Assembly: GCA_934130935.1 (NCBI GenBank)
Contig: CAKOYQ010000004.1
Coordinates: 1-64,000, forward strand
DNA length: 64,000 bases
Source: an uncultured Clostridia bacterium
GTDB taxonomy: Bacteria; Bacillota; Clostridia; TANB77; CAG-508
Direction of reading: 5' to 3'
Shown here: piece after piece, positions 36,072 through 45,400 of the stretch
Position numbering within the stretch: the first letter of the stretch is position 1
Layout of the letters: every line of letters begins with the position of its first letter
Notes under the pieces: model-generated
The model's input: the letters and a program-made list of their open reading frames with translations, nothing else
Database searches by the model: none
Told to the model about the DNA's origin: nothing
Position numbers and translations under genes: made by a program

Positions 36072-36845
36072 TTATTTGCCCCTTTCCTTTGATTTTTTTA
36101 CTTTTTCTTTATAATGTTTAGGCTCTTTATATCTCTTGCCTTTATGCTTATTTTTGTGTTTTTCTTTTGTGTTTTCTTTTTCTTTATAATGTTTTCCATT
36201 TGTTTGATTTTTCTCAAGCTGTCTTTTTATATAGTCCAGTTCTTTTAATACAGATGGCTTTTCAGTTTGCTTGTCTTTTTGCTTGGTATTTAAGGAATTC
36301 TCTAACTGATTCTTTTTTTCCGTCTTTTGTTTGTTATTACTGGGAATTTGCTTTTCCTCTTCCTTTGATGTTGGCATTATTTCATCAATAAAAATTTCAT
36401 CTTCTGATTTCTCTGCTAATTTGGCTAATTTTTCTTCTTTGGCTTTTTCCATTTCTTCTTTGATAATTGTAACATCTTTAAAGTTAAATCTTTCTGCTAT
36501 TCTGTTCATTTTCCCTGCATCTTCTTCTTTAATCATAATATCTACCATTCCATCAATTTTTGAATTGTTTTTATTAGCTAAAGCACAATATAAAATCCCA
36601 TATTTTTTAGCCTCTTGAGAAAACTTTTTCAATTCATCTGCACTAATAGTAAAGATTTTTAAAGGTTTATTTGTTTTTAGCATATTGGTTAATCTTGTTT
36701 TTCCTCTTGTTGCTTGTTTTTCTTTTGACATAGCAATTAACATCATTGCAATATTTTTTGCAGCAGTTCCTGTAACTCTTAAAGACATTTCAACACCCTC
36801 TAAATAAATTTTAACAATTTCTTCAGCTGAGTCTGCAGTATTCAC
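36072..36845 (-). CDS. PcfB/DUF3801-family relaxosome accessory
   Basis: 257 residues. The N-terminal 130 residues follow the PcfB (DUF3801) pattern EEIVKIYLEGVEMSLRVTGT, KPLKIFTISADELKKFSQEA, KYGILYCALANK and AERFNFKDV. The C-terminal half is a Lys/Glu-rich tail. PcfB-like proteins link the relaxase to the coupling protein. Its GTG start overlaps the relaxase stop (GTGA) and follows AAAGGAGAA. Confidence 0.8.
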   Translation of the reverse strand: MNTADSAEEIVKIYLEGVEMSLRVTGTAAKNIAMMLIAMSKEKQATRGKTRLTNMLKTNKPLKIFTISADELKKFSQEAKKYGILYCALANKNNSKIDGMVDIMIKEEDAGKMNRIAERFNFKDVTIIKEEMEKAKEEKLAKLAEKSEDEIFIDEIMPTSKEEEKQIPSNNKQKTEKKNQLENSLNTKQKDKQTEKPSVLKELDYIKRQLEKNQTNGKHYKEKENTKEKHKNKHKGKRYKEPKHYKEKVKKSKERGK

Positions 36846-38194
36846 TTTTCTAGTTCTCCTTTCATTTTATTTTTTTCTTGACTTTGTTGCTGTTCCATTT
36901 CTTGCATTTCTTGTTTTATTTTTTGTGTTTGATTTTCAATTCTTTCAATACACACCACCTCCTGTTTTAAACATTTTATCTTGTTTGATATTTCTAAAAT
37001 TTCATCACATAATGCTTGTCTAATTTCTGGAATATTTTCTTTTTGCCTTTTTCTACGAAGTTTATTTCTTTGTGCTATTTGATTTTTTAGTTCATCATTT
37101 ACAAGATTTTTATATGAAAAAAGTTCCTTTGTAGTTTTTATCTTATTTCTACAAAGAAACCTCATATCATCTGAAAATTCATCTAATTTTTTACTTTCTG
37201 CTCGTTGTTCTGGTGTTAGTCTATATCTTGTTTTTGTACTTTTGGGAAATACTTTTAACATATAGCAATAATAAAGATATAATTTATAAAGACTGCCTCT
37301 ATCTATACTGAAAACTTTTGGTTTTGATTTTGAAGTATAGATTTTTGTCTCTCTATATTTCTCTGGAAATGGTATTCTAGTTGTTTCTGTATTCATAATT
37401 CTTTCAGTAATATTATTAATTGAATATTCTTCTCCAAAACTTCTTTCTATTCTGATATTTCTTTTATAAGGTGGTCTTACTAAACTTATTTTATTTGCAC
37501 GAATTGTAATTGTATATCCCATTTTTTTCAAAATACTTTCAAAATTTTTATATGAATATGCTTGTGCTATTGCAAAATCAACATCATCTTTTGTTGTAGT
37601 ATAATAATCTGATTTTTGAATATAAGAATTATAATATTTTGTATAATCTATATTGTGTTTACCACATGGCTTTTCTTCTATGACGCTTAATCCATATTCT
37701 TTGCATAATTCATCTGAGATTTTTCTCATCATTGCATAATTTTCTCTATTGTTTATATATTTTTTTCCGTCTACAAATGAAACAGAATTTACTACAAAAT
37801 GATTATGAAAATGATTCGTATTAAGATGAGTTGATACTAATACCTCATATTTATCTCCCCATAATTCTTCAGCAAGTCTAACACCAATTTCGTGTGCTTG
37901 TTTAGCAGTTACCTCGCCTTCGACAAAAGATTGAAACCCATGATATGCAACAATGCCTTTCTCTTTTCCATAATATTTTTTTGTTTGTAACATATCTTGA
38001 ACACTATCTGTTGTAGAACAATTAATTCCTGTAACATAGTATTGTTTTTCAGTTTTATAATCTGCTGTTGCATATTCTATTGTATTATGGAGTGCTTTAT
38101 ACATTTCTTTATTTTCAGTTTTTTCTGAATTAGTTGTATAATTTATAACTTTGTCTATTCTATTTTGAATTTTCCATAAGCTCGTAGTTGCCAT
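36842..38194 (-). CDS. MobP-family relaxase
   Basis: 450 residues. The N-terminal relaxase domain nicks oriT and stays bound to the transferred strand: the three-histidine motif STHLNTNHFHNHFVVNSVSF (about 120-140) and INNRENYAMMRKISDELCKEY are present; a tyrosine near 18 (VINYTTN) is the likely nucleophile. The C-terminal half (300-450) is basic and coiled-coil-like. No CGG codon is in frame and the gene is intact, unlike many neighbours. MobC lies 3 bases upstream; ATG follows AAGGAAAGG. Confidence 0.88.
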   Translation of the reverse strand: MATTSLWKIQNRIDKVINYTTNSEKTENKEMYKALHNTIEYATADYKTEKQYYVTGINCSTTDSVQDMLQTKKYYGKEKGIVAYHGFQSFVEGEVTAKQAHEIGVRLAEELWGDKYEVLVSTHLNTNHFHNHFVVNSVSFVDGKKYINNRENYAMMRKISDELCKEYGLSVIEEKPCGKHNIDYTKYYNSYIQKSDYYTTTKDDVDFAIAQAYSYKNFESILKKMGYTITIRANKISLVRPPYKRNIRIERSFGEEYSINNITERIMNTETTRIPFPEKYRETKIYTSKSKPKVFSIDRGSLYKLYLYYCYMLKVFPKSTKTRYRLTPEQRAESKKLDEFSDDMRFLCRNKIKTTKELFSYKNLVNDELKNQIAQRNKLRRKRQKENIPEIRQALCDEILEISNKIKCLKQEVVCIERIENQTQKIKQEMQEMEQQQSQEKNKMKGELEK

Positions 38195-38197
38195 ATT

Positions 38198-38518
38198 TTA
38201 TAAATACCTTTCCTTAATATCTAATCTGAATTTTCTCCATTCAAGTATTTCATCATTCAGTATTCTTTCATCGATAAAGTCTTTATTATATAAAAGTCTT
38301 TCTAACTGAGATAGCACTCTTATAAAATCAGTCATCTTCTTTTTCATTGTTCTAGAAAATTCTTGATCTGCTTTTTCTCTTATTTCACATCCCATAGCTG
38401 ACATTCTTACAAATTCTGAAAAGTTTTTCCCAGCTAAATCTGCTCTCCTTTTTATAGTATTTTTTTCTTTATCATTCATTCTAATATGAACAGTTATATA
38501 TTTTGTATCATCTTTCAT
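38198..38518 (-). CDS. MobC-like relaxosome protein
   Basis: 106 residues. A ribbon-helix-helix-type N-terminus (YITVHIRMNDKEKNTIKRRA, GKNFSEFVRMSAMG) is followed by a helical tail, the usual MobC layout. It opens DNA at oriT for the relaxase. A candidate oriT lies just upstream (38555-38604). Confidence 0.82.
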   Translation of the reverse strand: MKDDTKYITVHIRMNDKEKNTIKRRADLAGKNFSEFVRMSAMGCEIREKADQEFSRTMKKKMTDFIRVLSQLERLLYNKDFIDERILNDEILEWRKFRLDIKERYL

Positions 38519-38554
38519 TTTTTTCTGTTCCTTTCTTTTATTTTTTTATTTTTC

Positions 38555-38604
38555 AAGGGGATTGGGGCTTTCCCCATAAATAACAAATGTGTACCCACAT
38601 TTGT
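38555..38604. other. Candidate origin of transfer
   Basis: In the 160-base gap upstream of mobC lies AAGGGGATTGGGGCTTTCCCC, then a perfect 9-bp inverted repeat ACAAATGTG/CACATTTGT around TACC (38583-38604), then CTTGCTTGTTAGG. Position before mobC-relaxase, unusual G-runs in this AT-rich DNA, and the hairpin are typical of oriT. The nick site is not identified. Confidence 0.5.
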
Positions 38605-38682
38605 CTTGCTTGTTAGGACGATAAATTTTATAAATAAAATTTATATATTCTGTTAAAATTCCTATTTATTTATAATTTTTGT

Positions 38683-39652
38683 TTATCTTTCCGAGCATAA
38701 ACTTTTGCTTTTTATTCTTTTTAAACCTAAAAAATCACATAAATAATCGTTATAATCTTTGCCGTTTTTTTGGTGGTTTGATTATAACTTCATACTTATG
38801 TGATAGCACATTTTTTAATGCTTTACTTGCATTTATTCCAGCTTCATCATTATCTAAACACAGATATATTTTTTTAGTTTCTGGATGTTTATCTAAATAT
38901 TTTTGAATTGCAATAGGCACTTTACTTTGTGAAATATCACTCGCTGGTTGATAAACTCCTGCTAATGATATTAATGTTTTTTCTTCATAATTTTGTCCAT
39001 AGATTTTAAAAAGAGTAGCATATGATAAAGCATCTATTGCACCCTCAAATATATAAATAGTATCTGTTTTAATTTTACTTTCTAGTCTAAAAGAATAGGT
39101 TTTATCACTTCCTGTTGCATCAGCTTTAAATGTTTTTTCATTAGTGGACCTGCACCCTGCATACCTAATATTTTTTTGTTCATCATATCCAACAAATACT
39201 GCATTATGATAATATTTTTCTTCATATATTAAGTTTTTTTCTATGCATTTTTTTATAATTTCTTCATCTATTCCTCTTGATTTTAAATATAAAAAAACAT
39301 TATTAGAAGCGGAATTTTTTTCTGGTATAATTATATGTTTTTCTTTTGATTTTATAGTTTTATCTATTACAATAGGTTGCTTTAAATTCATTTGATCTAG
39401 TAGTAAATTTGCGGCATCTATAAAACGCATATTTTTCGTTTTCATTATAAAATCAATAGCATTTTTTCCTCCAAAACCTCTTGAACACCAATTCCATAAC
39501 CCATTTGACATTCTTAAACTATCGTGCGATTTTGTTGTATATTCATTTGTACTTGCTCGTACTAATTCACTTGGCATATATGTTCTAAAATATGTTACCA
39601 AATCAATTGATTTTGCTTTTTCTAGTAGTTGTGGTTTTATATATTTTCCCAT
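38683..39652 (-). CDS. DUF3991/TOPRIM primase (one CGG +1 site)
   Basis: A 322-residue replication protein of the element. An N-terminal DUF3991 region (LVTYFRTYMPSELVRA, GLWNWCSRGFGGKNAIDFIM) leads to a TOPRIM domain with IYIFEGAIDALSYATL and YLCLDNDEAG. In the zero frame it ends KPPKKRQRL. Skipping the C of CGG at 38762-38764 gives PPKKGKDYNDYLCDFLGLKR and a longer, typical C-terminus ending at 38683. The PKGKDYNDYL motif closes the TOPRIM fold, so the longer form is the likely product. Confidence 0.82.
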
Positions 39653-39659
39653 AACACAA

Positions 39660-39875
39660 TTACCTACTTTCTCGATTTTTGACTTTCTTCTCCTTTACTA
39701 TTTCATCTTTATATTCTCTAAATTCTGTGCCTTTATAATCTTGATAGTCTAAAATATATTCTTCATTTGAATATTTTTCTTTAGCAATATTTATTGCTTC
39801 ATTTAATGAATTTGCCTTTATTTTTACAACTTTTTGCAATGTTTCTTCTATTTCAATTTCATATTCTTTCCCCAT
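39660..39875 (-). CDS. DpnD/PcfM-like small protein
   Basis: 71 residues: YEIEIEETLQKVVKIKANSL, NEAINIAKEKYSNEEYILDY, the pattern of DpnD/PcfM-like proteins common in ICEs. Function unknown. It overlaps the preceding DUF3848-like gene by 28 bases. Confidence 0.7.
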   Translation of the reverse strand: MGKEYEIEIEETLQKVVKIKANSLNEAINIAKEKYSNEEYILDYQDYKGTEFREYKDEIVKEKKVKNRESR

Positions 39876-40219
39876 ATTTTTATCTCACTTTCTCTCTTTT
39901 TTTTAGTAAATTCTTTATCTATATCTTCAACAATTTCTTGAACAATATCTCTCATATTATCAAGGTTATTTGTTTCTATATTCATATATTTGTTATACAT
40001 TTTTTCTAATACTTTTTCAGTACTTAATAGTGCTTTTATTTCTTTGAAACTTAATGTTGCACCCTCTAAAATAGATAATGTTTCTTCTTTAAAGTTTATT
40101 TCATAAGATTTGTCTATAATTTCTTCTTTAGTACAATTTTTTATTAAATCTTGTTTATATATGCTAAATTCTTGTTCTATTTTAGCCATTAATATATCTT
40201 TTAATTGTTCATTATTCAT
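39848..40219 (-). CDS. DUF3848-like protein
   Basis: 123 residues, soluble and helical: KDILMAKIEQEFSIYKQDLI, EEIIDKSYEINFKEETLSIL, EGATLSFKEIKALLSTEKVL. This matches the DUF3848 pattern of ICE proteins of unknown role. ATG follows AAGGAGG. First gene of a short operon with PcfM and primase. Confidence 0.65.
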   Translation of the reverse strand: MNNEQLKDILMAKIEQEFSIYKQDLIKNCTKEEIIDKSYEINFKEETLSILEGATLSFKEIKALLSTEKVLEKMYNKYMNIETNNLDNMRDIVQEIVEDIDKEFTKKKRESEIKIWGKNMKLK

Positions 40220-40259
40220 TTTGATATTCCTCCTTAAATTTTATTTTTTGCATATAAAA

Positions 40260-40294
40260 AGAGATATTAAGTTCTTGTTATTCTTAATATCTCT
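40260..40294 (-). terminator. Terminator after the FtsX-ECD-like gene
   Basis: AGAGATATTAAG pairs perfectly with CTTAATATCTCT; on minus it is followed by TTTTTATATG. Confidence 0.75.
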
Positions 40295-40382
40295 ATATGA
40301 TTTTATTAAATTATAATATTTGATTTGTTATTCATAAATATTTGTTCTTTGAATTATTATTTTTTAATATAAAGAATTACTT

Positions 40383-41579
40383 TTATGTGTCTGTACTTTC
40401 AAAAGTTTTCACAACTGGAAGATTCTTTTTATTAATTGAATTTTTTTCTAAACGAATAGAGATTATGTCTCCTTTAGCATTTTCTAAAGTTTTTATTGAG
40501 TTTACCTTATTTCCTCTACTATAAAATTTAGTGTTATTATTAAATTCTACACTTGTTTCAAATGTTTCATCTGTTAAAGTATCTCCAATTATATCTCCAT
40601 ATTCTATTGTTACTTGTGCCATATCTTCATTAATAATATTAATATTTTCCATATTTATTGTGTTTTGGTATTTTATTTGTTCATCAGATGTTAATGTCAT
40701 ATTATACAATAGCTCGTTTTTTAATTCCTCTCCAGTAATATTTCTAAAAATTAAAATTTGTTTATTTACTGGATCTAAATAATCTCCTATATTTATATCA
40801 GCTATATTAATGTTTTTACAAGTTCTACCATTTAAATAATTAAACATACTTTTTTCTATATAAAATAATTTATTATTATCATTCAAAAAATAAATATAGT
40901 CATTATCTATTTTTGTTATCTTACCAGAAGAAAAGAAATTATCATTCATTATTTTTTGAGTCGCATTTTCTGCCTGTGAGTCTGTATTCAATGTTTCATT
41001 AGTAGAAATAGAAGTATCAGAATTGCTATTGATTTTGTTCGATTTTTCTATATAGTTATTTACTCCTTCTATTCCTTCTTGATTATATAAATCTATAATT
41101 CCTACTGTTATAATATTAGATATTATTTTATTTTCATCAACATTATTAATATCTGCCTTAATTTTTTCAAAATATGAATCTTCATCTAAAAGCGTTATAT
41201 CGTCAAGATAATAACAACCTGCAGTAATATATTCTTGTAAATCATCCATATTTATTTTGTTTATTAAATCGCTATCATTGCTATATAATTTTTTCATTTT
41301 TTGATAAGCATCTTCTCGAGTAACTAATTCTATATTTTTAAAATATTTCATATTTTTAATTTTACTATATAAGTTGTCTACATTTTCTTGTGATGAGCCT
41401 TTATTTATATATATCTTAACAATGGAATATTCTTCAAAATCTTTTTTTAAAGTTTCATATATTGTTTTGTCTTGGGTATCATTATCCTTATTTGATGTAT
41501 TCCTTTTTATTAATACAAATGTTGCTAATGCTATCACTAAAATTATTATTATTATAATTATAATACTTTTCTTTTTCAC
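40383..41579 (-). CDS. Membrane-anchored protein with FtsX-like extracellular domain
   Basis: About 398 residues. One membrane helix near the N-terminus (about 6-24), then an outside region whose first part (SIVKIYINKGSSQENVDNLY, IKNMKYFKNIELVTREDAYQ) resembles the FtsX extracellular domain that contacts wall hydrolases. The rest (220-398) is beta-rich with no known motif. GTG at 41579 is chosen because GAGGTG lies 7 bases before. It could help the CHAP hydrolase of the mating channel, but that is inference. Confidence 0.6.
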   Translation of the reverse strand: MKKKSIIIIIIIILVIALATFVLIKRNTSNKDNDTQDKTIYETLKKDFEEYSIVKIYINKGSSQENVDNLYSKIKNMKYFKNIELVTREDAYQKMKKLYSNDSDLINKINMDDLQEYITAGCYYLDDITLLDEDSYFEKIKADINNVDENKIISNIITVGIIDLYNQEGIEGVNNYIEKSNKINSNSDTSISTNETLNTDSQAENATQKIMNDNFFSSGKITKIDNDYIYFLNDNNKLFYIEKSMFNYLNGRTCKNINIADINIGDYLDPVNKQILIFRNITGEELKNELLYNMTLTSDEQIKYQNTINMENINIINEDMAQVTIEYGDIIGDTLTDETFETSVEFNNNTKFYSRGNKVNSIKTLENAKGDIISIRLEKNSINKKNLPVVKTFESTDT

Positions 41580-41716
41580 TTTTACCACACCTCTATAAAT
41601 TTCTATTTTATTAAATTTATATCATAAAAATTAGATTTTTTCAATTAAATTAAAAGATATAATTATTAATTTTTTCATCAACAATTATATCTTTATACCA
41701 TTATTTTTATAGCTAA

Positions 41717-42358
41717 TTATATTGCATTTATATCTGTAAGATTTGTAAGCATTTCTCGCATTCCAAGTCTAAATATTTCTTTTTGTTCAATAGAATCAAG
41801 TCGACTACTTAAACTTAAAAGTTTTTGTATAACTTTTAGTTCCTTATAATTTAAAATTTCAATTTTCCCATCTTCAACAAGATTTTCAACTTTAGGATTA
41901 TCTTCTTTCAATTTTCTTACTTGATTAATAAGTTCCTTATATTCAGGTTTTTTCATTAAATATGTTACTCTATATTCTTCAACATACTCTAAAAATTCAT
42001 CTGAACACTCATTATAAAATGATTTTCCTTTCATTCTATTCTTTTCACTAAAAGTTTTTGTTTCCTTTTTTAGCATATCTGCATCACAAAAACCAAGTTT
42101 ATAATATTTCCTACACCAGTAATCCATTTCTAGAAAAAGAGCATTTTCCAAATCTTTTATCAAATCATTTATTTGTTTTATTTTTGTGTCATCTTCTAAC
42201 TTTAATTCATTAATAAAGATTTTCAACTTTTCTCTCTTTTCAGATACCTCAAATTTTTCTGTTTCCTTTGTAAATTTTTCACTAAAACATAGTTCATAGT
42301 CTTCACTCCTTATATCATATAATTCGTTAAAAACACCATCCTTAAAATTATTTATCAT
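41717..42358 (-). CDS. Uncharacterised ICE protein
   Basis: 213 residues from ATG 42358, behind AAGGAGG. Soluble, helical and charged (EKFEVSEKREKLKIFINELK, VIQKLLSLSSRLDSIEQKEI). The cysteines at WCRKYYKLGFCDADM are not arranged as a zinc finger. No family recognised. It lies directly downstream of the giant helicase gene. Confidence 0.6.
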   Translation of the reverse strand: MINNFKDGVFNELYDIRSEDYELCFSEKFTKETEKFEVSEKREKLKIFINELKLEDDTKIKQINDLIKDLENALFLEMDYWCRKYYKLGFCDADMLKKETKTFSEKNRMKGKSFYNECSDEFLEYVEEYRVTYLMKKPEYKELINQVRKLKEDNPKVENLVEDGKIEILNYKELKVIQKLLSLSSRLDSIEQKEIFRLGMREMLTNLTDINAI

Positions 42359-42407
42359 TTTTATTTCCTCCTTTGTTGTCATAATATAGTATTTGCTTTC
42401 AAAATAA

Positions 42408-42420
42408 AAATGTGTGATTT
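42408..42420 (+). repeat. Copy 2 of 13-mer AAATGTGTGATTT
   Basis: Exact copy, overlapping the stop codon of the methylase/helicase gene and preceding the next gene on the minus strand. Confidence 0.7.
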
Positions 42421-45400
42421 ACCTAATTGGGTCTTTATCATAGTCTTGACTTTTTAAATTATCATCTTCCGACTTTTCATCATCTTCCATTATAATACTT
42501 TCTTTTTCATCTAGTTTTAATAATGCATTTACTCTATCTAATCTAGTTGATTTTTCTTTTAATTCATTTTCTTTATCAAATGGAATTTTTACATCAATTT
42601 TTGCATTTTCAAATTGCTTTTTAGTATTTTCTAATTCATCTTTATTTTCTTCAAGTTCTTTTCCAATATTAGATAAAGCATTATCAATTCTAGTTATATT
42701 TCCATAAATGTCATTTCCTAATGAAATTTTGTATTCAGATTTTCCTTTTAAAAACAACTCAAATTCTTGTCTTGCAACATTTATTTGTAATTCTAGTTTC
42801 ATTCCTCTATATTCTCCTATTTCTTCTAATTCTGAATTTTCTTTTGTTTTACAAATTTCTAATATTGTTTTTCCTGCCATTTCTTTTTTATTGTATTGTT
42901 TGCCTTTTAATGTCATAGGAGAAAATTTTTCTTCATTTGCTATATTTGTATTATTTTTTACTAAATTTAAATCTTTTTCGATGCCTAAAATCTTATTTTC
43001 TAATTCTTTTATTCTATTTGGATAATATTTTACTATCATATCTTCAAGTCTATATATTTCACTTAAATAACTTTGCTTTAATAATTTTAATTTTGCAACA
43101 TCTGTATCTAATTGAGTTTTTTCTATAATCAAAGGATTTCCTGCTGCTAAAGCTTTTATTTCAGCATAGCTTAATGCTTTTTCATCAACATCTTCCGCAC
43201 TTCTGACAGGTGTTCTTGATGTCATTATTTGAGATATAAATTTCTGCTTTGTTTCCACTAACTGAAACAAGTATGCATCAAAAGTTTTTTCTGTTACATA
43301 AGTGTAGATATATACAACATCATTTTCATTTCCTTGTCTAGGTCCGTCTACCGATTTCTTTGAGTTAAATCTGAAGGTCGCCACGGACAGTCTAAATGAT
43401 GAAGTGCAATTATTTTATTTTGGCAGTTTGTTCCTGCTCCCATTTTCGCAGTAGATCCCATTAAAACTCTTATATTTCCAGCTCTTACTTTTGAAAATAA
43501 TTCCTGTTTTTGAGTATCATTATTTGCATCATGTATAAATGCAATTTCGTTTTCTGGTATTCCTTTTTCAATTAGCTTTCGTTTTAAATCTGTATATACA
43601 TCTGTAAATTTCCATTCTTTTAGTTTCCATTTTCCGTCTACAAGTTCCATCTCATAAGGATTATCCATTGTGCCTGTGTTTTTGGGTGTTGACAAATCAC
43701 AAAATACTAATTGAGTTGATTTTTTTTCTGCAGTTTCTTTCCAAATTTTATAAATATTTTCTGCACACGCATTAACTTTACTATTTTCAAAGTCTGGTAA
43801 CATATCATTTATTAATCTCTGGTCTAATGCTAATTTTCTTCCCTCATTAGTAATTTTAAGCATATTGTCATCTTTAGGGTTTACATCTCCCCTTTTTATA
43901 TCTTCTGCTCTTTCTCCTAATTTTTCTACCATTTCTTCTTGAATTGAACTCGGTTTTACAACTATCGTTTCAAACTTTGCTTCTGGGATAGGCAAATTCA
44001 AAGTATCTGATGTTTGTATATCAGCTACTTCTTTGAATAATGCCATAAGTTCTGGCAAATTATAAAATTTTGCGAATCTTGTTTTTGTCCTATAACCTGT
44101 TCCGCGCGGGATTAAGTTCTAGTGCAGATACAGTCTTTCCAAATGTACTCGCCCAGCTATCAAATTGTAATAGTCCACTTTTTTCTAATGTGTTATATTG
44201 CAAATAGCGTTGCATTGTATATAATTCTACCATTGAATTTGAAACAGGTGTACCAGTAGCAAACACAACACCTTTTCCACCTGTCAATTCATCTAAATAT
44301 CTACATTTCATAAACAAATCAGAACTTTTTTGTGCTTCAGTTTGGGCTATTCCTCCAACATTACGCATTTTCGTGTATAAATATAGATTTTTAAAACCGA
44401 TGCGCTTCATCAACAAATAATTTATCTGTTCCTAGTTGTTCAAATGTAACAACAGAATCTTTTCTTGAATTATCATTTAATTTTTTTAATTTTTCTTCAA
44501 CTTTTTTCTTACTTTTCTCAAGTTGTTTTATAGAATAATACTCAGCACCATTTTTCTTTAAATCATCTATGCTCAATGTTAAAGCATCTATTTGTTGATT
44601 TAAAAAGTATGCTTGTCTTTCTTGTGATAATTGTATCTTTTCAAATTGAGAATGTCCCATTATTATTGCATCATATTGTCCAGTTGATATCTTACTGCAA
44701 AATTTTTTTCTATTATTCATTGCAAAATCTTTTTTACTTGTTACTAATATATTGGCAGATGGGTATAGTTGTAAAAATTCACTTGCAAATTGTTCAATAA
44801 TGTGGTTTGGAACAACAAAAAGAGACTTATTCCAAAGTCCCAGTCTTTTTCCTTCCATTGCTGCAGCAACCATTTCAAATGTTTTTCCAGCTCCGTACTT
44901 CGTGAGCTAACAAAGTATTTCCTCCATAAAGTTGTCTTGCAATAGCATTTATTTGATGTTTTCTTAATGTTATTTCTGGATTCATTCCAACAAAAGTTAT
45001 ATATTGGCCATCATATTCTCTTGGTCTTATACAATTAAATTTATCATTATAAATTCTAACCAAATGTTCTCTTCTTTGTTGGTCTTTCCAAATCCATTCT
45101 TCAAATTTTGTTTTTATTATTTCTTGTTTTCCCTGTGCTATTGCCGTTTCTTTTGCATTTAATTTTCTTTCTTCTTTACCATCTGAATTTATTACATTAT
45201 CAAATATTTGCACATCTTTTAAATTTAATGTTTTTTCAATAATTTGGTAGGCATTAATTCTTCTTGTACCATAAGTTGTATTTACTCTGCTATTTTTCCA
45301 ATCTATATTTTTTCCAGTAATATTCCAATCTGATGTATAATCGGAATAATTTACATTTATGTCATTTCTATATTGCTGTGGTGTTTCTAATAATTCATAC

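Noticed and set aside
38583..38604. oriT hairpin as a transcription terminator
   Set aside because: No T-run follows on either strand.
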